Notes: generated by a model from the letters alone, not told the origin. A stretch of DNA of 64,000 bases from Pseudooceanicola aestuarii (GCF_010614805.1 NZ_JAAFZC010000001.1:2458001-2522000), one strand, 5' to 3'. Shown: positions 44,082 to 53,753, counted from the first letter of the stretch. Made by a program: numbers and translations.

Positions 44082-44178
44082 GGCCTATCTACCGTCGCAG
44101 GGCCGCCGCGCACAAGGGACCGCGCGCCGTTGACAGCCGCGCACCCGCAGGACAGGCTGGCCCGAGGGGGGATGTCGC

Positions 44179-44661
44179 ATGGCGCCGCAAATGACCGACC
44201 TGACCGCCGACGCGCCGAATGCCCCCGTCGCATCGACGGGCAAACCGCATGTCGCACCGCCTGCGGTGCCCGAGGCGGTGGCGGCCGCCTATGCCGCCAT
44301 GCCGCCTCAGGCGCAGCCAGTGCTGGCGGAGGCACGGAAGCTGCTTTTCCAGGTCGCGTCGGAATCGGGCGCGGGCCCGCTGGACGAATGTTTGAAATGG
44401 GGGGAACCTGCCTATCTGACGGCGGCGACGAAATCGGGAACCACCCTGCGTCTGGCCATGGTGGAGGAATGCCCCGCCGCGCTGGTCAATTGCCGCACCT
44501 CCCTGATCGCCGAGCTTGAGGCAACGCAGCCGGGCGTCCTGGCCACGTCCGGGCGGCGTGGCGTGTTGCTGCGAACGGGCTATGACCGGGCGGCGCTGGC
44601 GGTGTTTTTCGGGCGCGCCTTGCTTTATCATCGGGGCAGGCGCATGCGCCGGGCCTCCTGA
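44179..44661 (+). CDS. DUF1801 domain protein
   Basis: A 160-residue soluble protein. The DUF1801 (YdhG-like) fold is seen in FQVASESGAGPLDECLKWGE, PAYLT and the C-terminal half. The first about 30 residues are a Pro/Ala-rich linker, and there may be a later true start (the ATG at 44191). Function of the family is unknown; some members bind iron chaperone-like partners. It stands alone on the plus strand, convergent with the ArsR gene. Confidence 0.75.
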   Translation: MAPQMTDLTADAPNAPVASTGKPHVAPPAVPEAVAAAYAAMPPQAQPVLAEARKLLFQVASESGAGPLDECLKWGEPAYLTAATKSGTTLRLAMVEECPAALVNCRTSLIAELEATQPGVLATSGRRGVLLRTGYDRAALAVFFGRALLYHRGRRMRRAS

Positions 44662-44747
44662 TCAGCACGGGGCGGTTCGCCCCCGCCCCGTGGGGCAGGC
44701 GGCGCGTGCGACAAGCGCCGGGAAGCAAGTGCGAAAGAGGGCGCGGT

Positions 44748-45107
44748 TCACCCGCCCGTCGACAGTTCCGACCGTTCGGCCGTAACGGGGCGGTCCCTTT
44801 TGCAACAGCGGCGCGCGCCGTCTGAATCGCCGCAGCAATCGGCCAGCATGTAGCCCACGACACCCCGCATGCGATCCTCTGCCAGGCGATAGCGGACATG
44901 GCGGCCACTGCGCTCCTGCGTGACCAGCCCGGCCTGTTCCAGCAACTTCAGATGGAACGACAACCGGGAGGCGCTGGCCCCCAGCCGCGCCCCGATCCCC
45001 CCGGCGCAGATCCCCTCCGCGCCCCGACGCTGCAACAGTCGCACGATCGCCAGCCGGGTCTCGTTCGACAGGGCAGACAGGCATTGCAGGACTTGTGCTT
45101 CCGTCAT
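44748..45107 (-). CDS. ArsR family metalloregulator
   Basis: ArsR-type repressor of 119 residues. The winged helix-turn-helix is clear (LSNETRLAIVRLLQRRG, then LGASASRLSFHLKLLEQAGLV and RSGRHVRYRL). Cysteines in EGICAGG and in the C-terminal CCGDSDGARRCC could sense arsenite or another soft metal. It faces the Atm1-type exporter gene across a short palindrome-bearing gap. By family precedent the metal releases the repressor and induces the exporter. Confidence 0.9.
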   Translation of the reverse strand: MTEAQVLQCLSALSNETRLAIVRLLQRRGAEGICAGGIGARLGASASRLSFHLKLLEQAGLVTQERSGRHVRYRLAEDRMRGVVGYMLADCCGDSDGARRCCKRDRPVTAERSELSTGG

Positions 45108-45110
45108 TGC

Positions 45111-45137
45111 TCAATTACTCATGAACTCTTGAATTGA
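45111..45137. promoter_or_regulatory. Probable ArsR operator
   Basis: TCAATT (45111-45116) and AATTGA (45132-45137) form inverted arms separated by 15 bp, with TCATGA in the middle, in an AT-rich patch just 4 bp upstream of the ArsR start codon and 48 bp before the exporter start. Position and symmetry suit an ArsR site controlling both genes. Confidence 0.55.
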
Positions 45138-45185
45138 TATCCCCTGATACGCGGTTTCGCGCAGCCAGGCAACCCGGAGACGCCC

Positions 45186-47000
45186 ATGCGCCGTGGTCCC
45201 AGCACCATCACCGACACCCAGATGCCCGCGAACGGGCGCCGTATCCTGACGCGCGTCCTGCCCTACCTGTGGCCCCGCGAACATCCGTGGGTCAAGCGGC
45301 GGGTGGTGCTGTCGCTGTCCGTGCTGTTCCTGGCCAAGCTGGTCGCGGTTGGCACGCCGTTCCTCTACAAGGCGGCGGTGGATGCACTGGCGCAGGAGGG
45401 CGACAGCGCCGCCTGGCTGCTGGCCTATGGTGCCGTGGGGTTGACGGTGGCCTATGGCATGGCGCGGCTGATGGGCGTGGGGTTCCAGCAACTGCGCGAC
45501 GTGATCTTTGCCCGGGTCGGCCAGCGGGCGCTGCGGCAGCTGGCGCTGGAGACCTTCACCCATATGCACCGGCTGTCCCTGCGCTATCACCTGACACGCA
45601 AGACCGGCGGGCTGAGCCGGATCATCGAGCGCGGCGTGAAGGGCGTGGAATTCCTGCTCCGCTTCATGTTGTTTTCCATCGGTCCGCTGGTGCTGGAGCT
45701 GTTGATGATCGCCGTCGTCCTCGCGGCGGTATTCGACATCTGGTACCTGGCCGTGGTTGCCGGCGTCATCGTGGTCTACACGATCTTCACCTTCCGGGTG
45801 ACGGAATGGCGCGTCACGCAGCGCAAGATCATGAATGACCAGGACACCGACGCCAACCAGAAGGCGATCGACAGCCTGCTGAATTTCGAAACCGTCAAGT
45901 ATTTCGGCGCCGAAGCCCGTGAGGCCCGGCGCTATGACACGGCGATGGCCGCCTATGAGCAGGCGGCGTTGAAGACCGCCTGGTCGCTGGGGTTCCTGAA
46001 TTTCGGGCAATCGCTGCTGATCACCATCGGGCTGGTGGCGGTGATGGTCATGGCGGCGATGGGGGTGCAGGATGGCAGCCTGACCGTGGGCGATTTCGTC
46101 ATGGTCAATTCCTACATGATCCAGATCACCCTGCCGCTGAATTTCCTGGGTTCCGTTTACCGGGAGATCCGGCAGGCGCTGATCGACATGGGGGAGATGT
46201 TCCAGCTGCTTGACCAGCCGGCAGAGGTTCAGGACCGCCCCGACGCCCGGCGTCTGGAAGTGTCCAAGGGCGAAATCGTTCTGGACGACGTGCATTTCGG
46301 CTATGACGCCTCCCGCCCGATTCTGAAGGGGGTTTCACTGCGCGTTGCGGCCGGCGAGACGGTGGCCATTGTCGGCCCGTCCGGGTCGGGGAAATCCACC
46401 ATCGGGCGGCTGCTGTTCCGGTTCTACGACGTCGATCACGGCGCGATCCGCATCGACGGTCAGGACTTGCGCGCGGTGACCCAGGACAGCCTGCATTCCG
46501 CCCTGGGCATGGTCCCGCAGGACACGGTGCTGTTCAATGACAGCGTCGGCTACAACATCGCCTATGGCCGCGGCGAAAGCACCCAGGCCCAGGTGGAGGC
46601 CGCCGCCCGCGCCGCCCAGATCCACGATTTCATCTCCTCTCTGCCGGAGGGCTATGACACGGCGGTGGGGGAACGCGGGTTGAAACTGTCAGGCGGGGAG
46701 AAACAGCGCGTCGGCATCGCCCGCACATTGCTGAAAGATCCGCCGCTGCTGCTGCTGGACGAAGCGACATCCGCCCTCGATACCGAGACGGAGGCCGAGA
46801 TCCAGCATGCCCTGCGCCGCGCTGGCGAGGGGCGGTCCGTCCTTGTCATCGCGCACCGCCTGTCCACCATCGCCGATGCCGACCGGATCGTGGTGCTGGA
46901 AGACGGCCGCGTCGCAGAAGAGGGCCGCCACGCCGACCTTCTGGCGCGCGGTGGCCGCTATGCCGCCCTGTGGCGCCGTCAGGAGGCGGAGGCGGCGTAG
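45186..47000 (+). CDS. ABC exporter of heavy metals or glutathione conjugates, Atm1/HMT1 type
   Basis: A half-size ABC exporter of 604 residues. The N-terminal six-helix domain contains the Atm1-type segments AVGTPFLYKAAVDAL and RYHLTRKTGGLSRIIERGVKG, then DQDTDANQKAIDSLLNFETV. The ATPase domain has Walker A GPSGSGKST near residue 397, signature LSGGEKQR near 502 and Walker B LLLLDEATSALD near 521. Bacterial relatives (for example NaAtm1) export glutathione-complexed metals. An ArsR gene across a shared operator region supports metal-responsive expression. It functions as a homodimer. Confidence 0.9.
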   Translation: MRRGPSTITDTQMPANGRRILTRVLPYLWPREHPWVKRRVVLSLSVLFLAKLVAVGTPFLYKAAVDALAQEGDSAAWLLAYGAVGLTVAYGMARLMGVGFQQLRDVIFARVGQRALRQLALETFTHMHRLSLRYHLTRKTGGLSRIIERGVKGVEFLLRFMLFSIGPLVLELLMIAVVLAAVFDIWYLAVVAGVIVVYTIFTFRVTEWRVTQRKIMNDQDTDANQKAIDSLLNFETVKYFGAEAREARRYDTAMAAYEQAALKTAWSLGFLNFGQSLLITIGLVAVMVMAAMGVQDGSLTVGDFVMVNSYMIQITLPLNFLGSVYREIRQALIDMGEMFQLLDQPAEVQDRPDARRLEVSKGEIVLDDVHFGYDASRPILKGVSLRVAAGETVAIVGPSGSGKSTIGRLLFRFYDVDHGAIRIDGQDLRAVTQDSLHSALGMVPQDTVLFNDSVGYNIAYGRGESTQAQVEAAARAAQIHDFISSLPEGYDTAVGERGLKLSGGEKQRVGIARTLLKDPPLLLLDEATSALDTETEAEIQHALRRAGEGRSVLVIAHRLSTIADADRIVVLEDGRVAEEGRHADLLARGGRYAALWRRQEAEAA

Positions 47001-47414
47001 CGGGAGATGTGCGTTGCCTGGCAGAAAAGATCGAGGGCGGTTTGAACAATGCTCTCAAAAAAAATCTAATCATCACTGAGCTGTAGGAGGCGGCGTCCTC
47101 AGGGGCAACTGGATTGCAGGTGGAAAAAGACGTGACATGCGTGGGTCTTCCAAGAGAGTGCATGTGCCTGGCACCTCGGGGTTTTGCCGCGCGGTCTGCA
47201 ATGGTTGGATCAACTGCAACGGAAGTTCGAAATTAGGCACCGCGCTACAGGAACACGGATGTCAGACCAACGACCACTTCGGGCCAAGCAGAGCCAACCC
47301 ATCCATGCATCTTTCTAGCTGGGCAATGTCATGGGCTTTTCCCGTCGCAACGGCAAAACGCCGCCCCCTTCGGGACGGCGTTTTTTTCGTCTGTCTCACA
47401 ATTTCCGTCCCGGC
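47001..47414. other. Intergenic region with a strong terminator
   Basis: 414 bases between convergent genes. The part 47050-47340 has lower GC than its surroundings and no convincing protein, then ends in a U-rich terminator at 47355-47391. It could be decayed DNA, a long 3' UTR, or a small RNA gene ending at that terminator. Confidence 0.45.
47355..47391. terminator. Bidirectional rho-independent terminator
   Basis: AAAACGCCG pairs with CGGCGTTTT around a C-rich and G-rich apical segment (CCCCCTTCGGGA), with a run of seven T on the plus strand and A-rich sequence at the other end. It lies between the Atm1-type gene and the end of the RND operon, and can serve both. Confidence 0.85.
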
Positions 47415-50400
47415 TCACTCCGCCGCGTCCAGCGGCCGGGCAAAAGGGTCTGGGTAGCGGCGGCGGTGGGCATTTTCGGCGGGATCGGGGGTGGCCTCTG
47501 TCGGGGTGCGCAACGCGGTGTCGTCTTCCAGCGGCCAGACCAGGTCCCGGACGCGGGTGCGGCGGGCGGCGCGGCGCAGGGCCCAGTCCTGGGCGGCCCG
47601 ACTGCCCCGACCAAAGGACAGTTTGCGAAGCAGCAGTGCCATCCAGCGCACATAGGTGCCCGCCCAGACCCGCATCGCCAGCATCGAGGGCGTGAACACC
47701 AGCGTCAGCACCGTCGCGATCCCCAGCCCGAACACCACCGCAGTGGCCAGCTGTTTCCACCACAGCGCGGTCGGGCTGTCGATGGAATAGCCGCCGCCGA
47801 AGAAGTCCAGCGACAGGCCCAGCATCATCGGCGCCAGCCCGGCCATGGTGGTGACCGTGGTCAGCAGGACGGGGCGCAGCCGGGCCTCGGCGGTGCGGAT
47901 GATCGCCTCGATCCGGGGCATGTAGGCGGAATATTCCTGGTAGGTGTCGATCAGCACGATGTTGTTGTTCACCACGATCCCGGCCAGCGCCACGATCCCG
48001 GTGCCGGTCATGATGATGGAGAACGCCTGACCCATCACCAGCATCCCGATCAGCACGCCCGCCGTGGACAACACCACCGCCAACAGTACCAGAACCGCGT
48101 TGTAGAAGCTGTTGAACTGCGCCAGCAGGATGATGAACATCAGCGCCAGCGCGGCGGAGAAGGCCGACATAAGGAAGGTCTGGGATTCCGCCTGATCCTC
48201 CTGGTCGCCGGTCCATTCCCAGGCGATGCCGGCGGGCAGGGGGTCCGTCTCCAGCCAGCGGGTGATTTCGGCGATGCGTTCAGCCGCCGTCAGGGGCACG
48301 TCGCCGCTGCCGTCGGGAGCGGGGGAGGTCAGCCCTTCCTGCACCGCCGCCTTGACGTCGAAATAGCGGGTCTGGTCGACGCGCTTGATCTCCGCCAGCT
48401 TGGCCACCGGTTCGCGGGTGATGAAGTTGGACAGGGGCACCAGGCCGGTCGCGGTGCGCACCTTCAGGGTGTCGAGGGTGGACAGCACGCGGTCCTTCTC
48501 GGGCAGGCGCACGCGGATCTCCACCTCCTCGTCGGAACTGTCGACGGGCATGGTGTCCAGCAGCAGGCCGCGCGTGATCAGCTGCACCATGGCGCCGACG
48601 GTGGCGACATCGGCGCCAAAGCGGCCGGCCTTTTCCACGTCCACGTCGATCTGCCAGTCGATACCGGGCAGGGGCAGCGTATCCTCCACCAGGCGCAGGC
48701 CGCGGGTGCGGTCGAATTCGGCGCGGGCCAGGGCCGTCGCCTTGGTCAGGGCGTCCCAATCGTCGCCCTTCAGGCGCAGGTGCACCGGCTTGGCAGAGGC
48801 AGGGCCCATGTTGGCCGACAGGATTTCCACCTGCATGCCGGGGATGGAGTCCAGCTGTTCGGTCAGCTCCGCGATGACGATATCGCCGTCCAGTTCGGGC
48901 TGGTCCTTGCGGTCCTCCCACGGGACGATCTCCAGCTGGATCTGGCCGATCGTGTCCAGCGGCGGTTGCGCGCCGCCGGTGTTGGAATTCAGCCCGCCCT
49001 CTCCGGCGAAGGCAAAACCGTTCAGCACGCCGGGGTGTCGCAGGACGATGTCTTCGGCTTCGCGGACCAGGGCGTCCTTCTGGTCCAGCGACAGGTTGCC
49101 CCGCGCGCGGACATAGACGATGGCCTGTTCCGGTTCGCTTTCGGTGAAGAATTCGACGCCGTTGTTGTTCTCGCCGAAATAGCCGAAGGTCATGACCACG
49201 AAGGCCCCGACCGCCACGGCCGTCACCACCGGCATGATCGGGTTGCCCGCGATCATCGTGATGAACCAGCCAAAGAGCGTGCGGCGATGGCCCGCGCGGA
49301 TGCGGCTGCGTGTCCATGTGATCCGCGCCGCCCCTAGCGTGACAGAGGATGCCGCCGCCGCCGCCAGGAACAGCACCACACCGGGCAGAGCGGCCATCGG
49401 GCCGGGCAATCCGCTGGCATCCAGCAGGTAGGACGGGTTGATCACCTGCATCGCGCCCAGGAACATCGCATAAAGCGTGACCGGCACCAGAGCCGCGCGG
49501 ACCAGCCAGGGCAGATTGCGCCGCAGCAGGTCCGACCCTCGGGAAAAACCGCGGGAGATCCGGCCCGTGACCCCGCCCATCACTGGCAGATAGATCAGCG
49601 CGACGATCAGCGAGGCGGCCAGCACGAAGATCAGCGTGACCGGCAGCATTCCCATGAATTCGCCGGGCACACCGGGCCAGAACAGCATCGGCAGGAACGC
49701 GCAGAGCGTCGTCGCGGTGGAGGCGATGACCGGCCAGAACATGCGTTTGGCGGCCTCTACATAGGCGTGCATCGGGCCGACCCCTTCGGAGATGCGGCGA
49801 TCGGCATATTCCACAACGACGATGGCGCCATCCACCAGCATACCGACGGCCAGGATCAGGCCGAACATGACGATATTGGAAATGGTGATCCCCATCACCC
49901 CCAGCAGTACGAAGCACAGCAGGAAGGACGTCGGGATCGCAAAGCCCACCAGCAGGGCAGGGCGAGGGCCAAGGGCGGCCAGCACCACCATCATCACCAG
50001 GGCCACGGCGGTCAGCACCGATCCCTCAAGCTGCGCCACCATGGAGCCGACGACGCGGCTTTGATCGTTGGAGGTGCCGACGCGCACGGCGGCCTTCAGT
50101 TCATCCGGCCAATCGTCGGCGGCTTCGGCCACCACGCGCTTTACCTCGTCGGCGGTGTCGATCAGGTTGAAACCCTTGCGCTTGACCACCTGCAAGGCGA
50201 CGGTCGTCTCCCCGTTGAACCGCGCGGTGCCGGTGCGATCCTCGAAGGTCATGCGGATCTCTGCCAGCTCTCCCAGCGTGACGATCCGGTCGCCGTTCTT
50301 CTTCACCGGCAGGCTGTAGATGTCGCGCACATCCTTGAACGAACCGGGGATCTTGACGGCAAAGGCGCCCTGGGCGCTGTCGATCTCGCCCGCCGCGATC

Positions 50401-51035
50401 AGCTGGTTGTTGTTCTGCACCACGGTCAGCAATTCACCGGCGGTGACGTTGTAGCTTTCCAGTTTCAGCGGGTCGATCAGCACTTCGACCATCTCTTCGC
50501 GGTTGCCGGCGATCCCGGCCTCCAGCACGGCGTCGATGCCCTCCACCCGTTCCTGCAATTCCTTGGCGACGCGGGTCATGGTGCGTTCGGGCACCTGTCC
50601 GGTCAGATTGACGATCAGGATCGGAAATTCGGAAAAGTTGATCTCGTTCACCGTATAGGTGTCCGAGCCTTCGGGGAACTTGGCCTCCGCCTTGGACATG
50701 GCGTCGCGGACATCGGCCATGATCTTGGTCTTGTCCCAGCCGAATTCGAATTCCAGCGCTACCCCGGCATAGCCTTCGGCGGCGGTGGAGGTCATGGATT
50801 TCAGCCCGTCCAGATCCGACAATTCGGTTTCCATCGGCTTGACCAGCAGGGTTTCACTGTCGCTGGCCGAGATGCCGGGAAAGGGGACGGAGACGAACAG
50901 CGCCGGGATCTCGATGTCCGGCTCGCCTTCCTTGGGCAGGCTGACGTAGGAATATCCGCCCGCCAGCAGCGAGACGGCGATAAAGGCCAGGATCATCCTT
51001 GCGCGGGAGGCGGCCCAGTCGATCAATCCGGTCAT
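47415..51035 (-). CDS. RND efflux pump, inner-membrane subunit
   Basis: Proton-driven RND exporter of 1206 residues, with two membrane halves and large periplasmic loops. The transmembrane-4 motif is ILAVGMLVDGAIVVVEYADRR: one Asp is kept but the adjacent Asp of the AcrB pair is Gly, as in the single-Asp CusA-like group. The equivalent of AcrB Lys940 is Asn (GIVVNNNIVLID). Between the halves is a roughly 110-residue insert carrying two extra hydrophobic segments (AALVPVTLYAMFLGAMQ and VVLFLAAAAASSVTLG). It overlaps the fusion-protein gene by 4 bp. The substrate is unknown. Confidence 0.93.
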   Translation of the reverse strand: MTGLIDWAASRARMILAFIAVSLLAGGYSYVSLPKEGEPDIEIPALFVSVPFPGISASDSETLLVKPMETELSDLDGLKSMTSTAAEGYAGVALEFEFGWDKTKIMADVRDAMSKAEAKFPEGSDTYTVNEINFSEFPILIVNLTGQVPERTMTRVAKELQERVEGIDAVLEAGIAGNREEMVEVLIDPLKLESYNVTAGELLTVVQNNNQLIAAGEIDSAQGAFAVKIPGSFKDVRDIYSLPVKKNGDRIVTLGELAEIRMTFEDRTGTARFNGETTVALQVVKRKGFNLIDTADEVKRVVAEAADDWPDELKAAVRVGTSNDQSRVVGSMVAQLEGSVLTAVALVMMVVLAALGPRPALLVGFAIPTSFLLCFVLLGVMGITISNIVMFGLILAVGMLVDGAIVVVEYADRRISEGVGPMHAYVEAAKRMFWPVIASTATTLCAFLPMLFWPGVPGEFMGMLPVTLIFVLAASLIVALIYLPVMGGVTGRISRGFSRGSDLLRRNLPWLVRAALVPVTLYAMFLGAMQVINPSYLLDASGLPGPMAALPGVVLFLAAAAASSVTLGAARITWTRSRIRAGHRRTLFGWFITMIAGNPIMPVVTAVAVGAFVVMTFGYFGENNNGVEFFTESEPEQAIVYVRARGNLSLDQKDALVREAEDIVLRHPGVLNGFAFAGEGGLNSNTGGAQPPLDTIGQIQLEIVPWEDRKDQPELDGDIVIAELTEQLDSIPGMQVEILSANMGPASAKPVHLRLKGDDWDALTKATALARAEFDRTRGLRLVEDTLPLPGIDWQIDVDVEKAGRFGADVATVGAMVQLITRGLLLDTMPVDSSDEEVEIRVRLPEKDRVLSTLDTLKVRTATGLVPLSNFITREPVAKLAEIKRVDQTRYFDVKAAVQEGLTSPAPDGSGDVPLTAAERIAEITRWLETDPLPAGIAWEWTGDQEDQAESQTFLMSAFSAALALMFIILLAQFNSFYNAVLVLLAVVLSTAGVLIGMLVMGQAFSIIMTGTGIVALAGIVVNNNIVLIDTYQEYSAYMPRIEAIIRTAEARLRPVLLTTVTTMAGLAPMMLGLSLDFFGGGYSIDSPTALWWKQLATAVVFGLGIATVLTLVFTPSMLAMRVWAGTYVRWMALLLRKLSFGRGSRAAQDWALRRAARRTRVRDLVWPLEDDTALRTPTEATPDPAENAHRRRYPDPFARPLDAAE

Positions 51036-52444
51036 TGCGACGGCTCCTGGTAACTGGGCGCGACAGGAACGCCCGCGATGACGTATTCCTGTCCGATGAT
51101 GATGACATCCGCCTGGTCCGGCAGACCGGTCAGCCAGATTCCGTCGGCGGTGTCGCGCAGCAGGGTGACGGGGACGAAATCGGCGGTGTCCTGCGCGGTG
51201 ACGATGCGCACGCCCAGGTCGCCGTCATCGTTCAGCGTCAGCGCAGATTGCGGCAGCAGATGGGCCAGGACGCCGTCGGCCTCGATCCCGATTTCGGCGG
51301 TCTGGCCGTCGCGGATCGCCAGGTCGGGGTTGGGCACGTCGATCTCCACCCGGAAGGTGCGCGTCGTCGCGTCGGCGGAGCGGGAGAGGAACGTGACCTT
51401 GCCCACGACCTCCCGGCCCGAGGCCGCCAGCCGGGCGCCGGCGCGGGCGCCGACCTTGACCCGTTCGACCTGCGCTTCGGGCAGGAAACCCACCAGCTTG
51501 ATCGGGTCCAGACCGATCACCGTGGCGCACAATCCGCCGGCCTGAAGCAGCGACCCCAGTTCCGCCGTGTCGCTTTCCAGAAGTCCGGCAAAGGGGGCGT
51601 GAATTTCCAGCCGCTCGATCTCCTTGCGGGCAGCGGCGACGGCGGCTTCCGCCGACTGGATTGCGGCGCGGGAACTGGTCAGCCCGGCTTCGGCCTGGGC
51701 GATCGTGGCCTCCGCCGCGCGCACTGCCGCCTCCGACGACGCCACGCGAGTGGAGGAGGCGAAGCCGTCCGCCGACAGCTTGGTCGCGGCGTTGAAATTG
51801 ATCTCCGCCTCGTTCAGGCGGGCCTTGGCTTCCGCCACCCGGGCGCGGGTGGTGGGTACGGCGGCCTCCGCCTCGGCCAGCCGGCCCTCGGCCTCTGCCA
51901 GGGCGGTGGCGCGGGTTCCGGGATCCAGTTCGCACAGCAGGTCGCCGGCCTCCACCATCGTGCCCTTGGGCAGCGGCGGAGAGGCCACGCGGGAGGTTGT
52001 CTCTGCCCGCAGTTCCACCAGTCGGGCGGCATCGGTCTGGCCGCGCAGGATCACCGCGCTGTCGATCTGGCGCGCGGTGCTGTGCACGGCGACGACCCCG
52101 ACGGGTTTGCGCGCGGGCTGATCGCTGGCGCTGTCCGAGGCTTCGGCGGCATCCAGCGCGGCGTCGATCTCCGCCCCGGTCAGCGGGGGCGTGTTCGCGG
52201 TGTCGTCTGACGTGGTGGCAGGGTCTGCATCGGCGCTGGTCCGGGGGGTGTCGCCCACCTTTTCCGCGTCCGCGCCCGCGTCTCCGCTGCCGCGCAGCAG
52301 CGGTTCCGCCTCGCCACGGGCGACGGCGATGGCCCGGTCCAACCCACCACCATTGGCAAAGGTGCGCAGCGTATCCCGTTGCAGGATGACCATATAAAGG
52401 ACAAAGGCGACCAGAATGGCGGTCATAATGGGGACGATGCGCAT
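51032..52444 (-). CDS. RND periplasmic adaptor (membrane fusion protein)
   Basis: HlyD/AcrA-type adaptor of 470 residues with an N-terminal anchor (IVPIMTAILVAFVLYMVI). About 90 acidic, disordered residues precede the core. The lipoyl halves (VASPPLPKGTMVEAGDLLCEL and HAPFAGLLESDTAELG) flank a long Ala/Glu-rich coiled coil near residues 185-290, followed by beta-barrel and membrane-proximal parts. It lies immediately upstream of, and is coupled to, the pump gene (ATGA). No outer-membrane channel gene is nearby. Confidence 0.93.
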   Translation of the reverse strand: MRIVPIMTAILVAFVLYMVILQRDTLRTFANGGGLDRAIAVARGEAEPLLRGSGDAGADAEKVGDTPRTSADADPATTSDDTANTPPLTGAEIDAALDAAEASDSASDQPARKPVGVVAVHSTARQIDSAVILRGQTDAARLVELRAETTSRVASPPLPKGTMVEAGDLLCELDPGTRATALAEAEGRLAEAEAAVPTTRARVAEAKARLNEAEINFNAATKLSADGFASSTRVASSEAAVRAAEATIAQAEAGLTSSRAAIQSAEAAVAAARKEIERLEIHAPFAGLLESDTAELGSLLQAGGLCATVIGLDPIKLVGFLPEAQVERVKVGARAGARLAASGREVVGKVTFLSRSADATTRTFRVEIDVPNPDLAIRDGQTAEIGIEADGVLAHLLPQSALTLNDDGDLGVRIVTAQDTADFVPVTLLRDTADGIWLTGLPDQADVIIIGQEYVIAGVPVAPSYQEPSQ

Positions 52445-52704
52445 ATGAAATCACCTGCCGCGAGGGAAAGAAGTTGTGCCGCACTTAGCGACGCGCCCGC
52501 AGGATGCAAGAGACCGGGGCGCAATGGCCGTGACCGCGCCGCGACTTTAGGCATTTCTGCAACGCGCGGCAACGCTTTCGCCGCCATATGGGGCAGGGTC
52601 ATGGCGGTGATGAGGAACGGGCGCGGCCATTCGCGAAGCCTTGGGTGCTTGGCAGGGGGCGGGTGCTGCGATAAGAGGGCCGAAACGACCCACGGGAGCC
52701 CGGT

Positions 52705-53373
52705 GTGAGCAATACCGACAGTTTCATCGACGAAGTCAACGACGAGGTCCGCCGCGACCGCCTTTATGCGATGCTTCGCCGTTACGGATGGATCGCGATC
52801 CTGATCGTGCTGCTGCTGGTGGGGGGCGCCGCGTGGCGCGAATATGCCCGCGCCCGCGACACCGCCGCCGCGCAGGAAACGGGTGACGCCCTGCTGAGCG
52901 CGCTGGAGGCCGAGACGCCGGAGGCCCGGATCGCTGCGCTGGACGGGGTGGCGACGGGCACGCCAGAGGCCCAGGCCCTGCGGATCTTCCTTCAGGCGTC
53001 GGAGGCCGGAGCCAACGGCAACCGCGAAGAGGCGGCCGCCATGCTGGACCGCGTCGCCGGGATCGAGGGGCTGGACCCCGCATACCGCACCCTGGCCGCG
53101 TTCAAGGCGCTGACCCAGCGGGCGGAGACGATGGACCCCGCCGCCCGTCGCGAGGCCTATCGCGAGATGGCCACCCCCGGCGCCATGACCCGGCTGCTGG
53201 CGGAGGAACAGATCGCGCTGACCCATGTCGAAGAGGGCAACCCCGACGAGGCGATAGCCGTGCTGCGCGACATCCTGGTCGATGCGAATGTGACGTCGGG
53301 CTTGCGTCAGCGCGCAACACAGTTGATTGTTGCCCTCGGTGGCACGCCGGAGGCGGAGGCGGCGGCGGAGTGA
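52705..53373 (+). CDS. YfgM-like tetratricopeptide-type periplasmic protein
   Basis: A 222-residue protein from the GTG at 52705 (GGGAGC site). It has a short cytoplasmic N-terminus, one membrane helix (YGWIAILIVLLLVGGAAW) and a periplasmic Ala/Glu-rich part that reads as helical repeats. The family (DUF2133/YfgM) acts with the Sec translocon and periplasmic chaperones. The gene order YfgM, BamB, Der matches enterobacteria and supports the call. Confidence 0.85.
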   Translation: MSNTDSFIDEVNDEVRRDRLYAMLRRYGWIAILIVLLLVGGAAWREYARARDTAAAQETGDALLSALEAETPEARIAALDGVATGTPEAQALRIFLQASEAGANGNREEAAAMLDRVAGIEGLDPAYRTLAAFKALTQRAETMDPAARREAYREMATPGAMTRLLAEEQIALTHVEEGNPDEAIAVLRDILVDANVTSGLRQRATQLIVALGGTPEAEAAAE

Positions 53374-53753
53374 GACGCGGCGGCCCGCGCGGCTGAAAGC
53401 CGGCAGGCGCCCGCCCGGCAGGGCAGGCCGCCTGGCGGACAGATGCCGGGACCACGGATCGTGGCCGGCCCCCGAAGGGCGGGCCGGAAGATCCGCAAGC
53501 GGCAGCGCCCGGATGGGCGCGCCAGAGGATTGAACCGCGGTACGGGCAGGGTCCGGGCCACGGGAACGGACAAGGACAAGGCCGGTTGCGGCCGGACGGG
53601 GGCGACGCAGGCATGGCAATGGCAACGATGCGGAACGGGCGGATGACCGGCGAAATGCAGGGGACGGACCGTCGGGCAGACGACCGTCGGGCGAATGACC
53701 CGCAGGCAGGCGACCGGCAGGCGCAGCCCCGAGGTGCCGGGCGGCACGGTGCG
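53374..53753. other. GC-rich gap between yfgM-like and bamB genes
   Basis: 380 bases. The bamB frame is open upstream to 53586, but that stretch is Asp/Arg/Gly/Gln-rich (GTDRRADDRRANDPQAG) and would push the signal peptide far inside, so I treat it as noncoding or a long leader. Small direct repeats (GACCGTCGGGC) are present. No other gene is seen. Confidence 0.5.
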
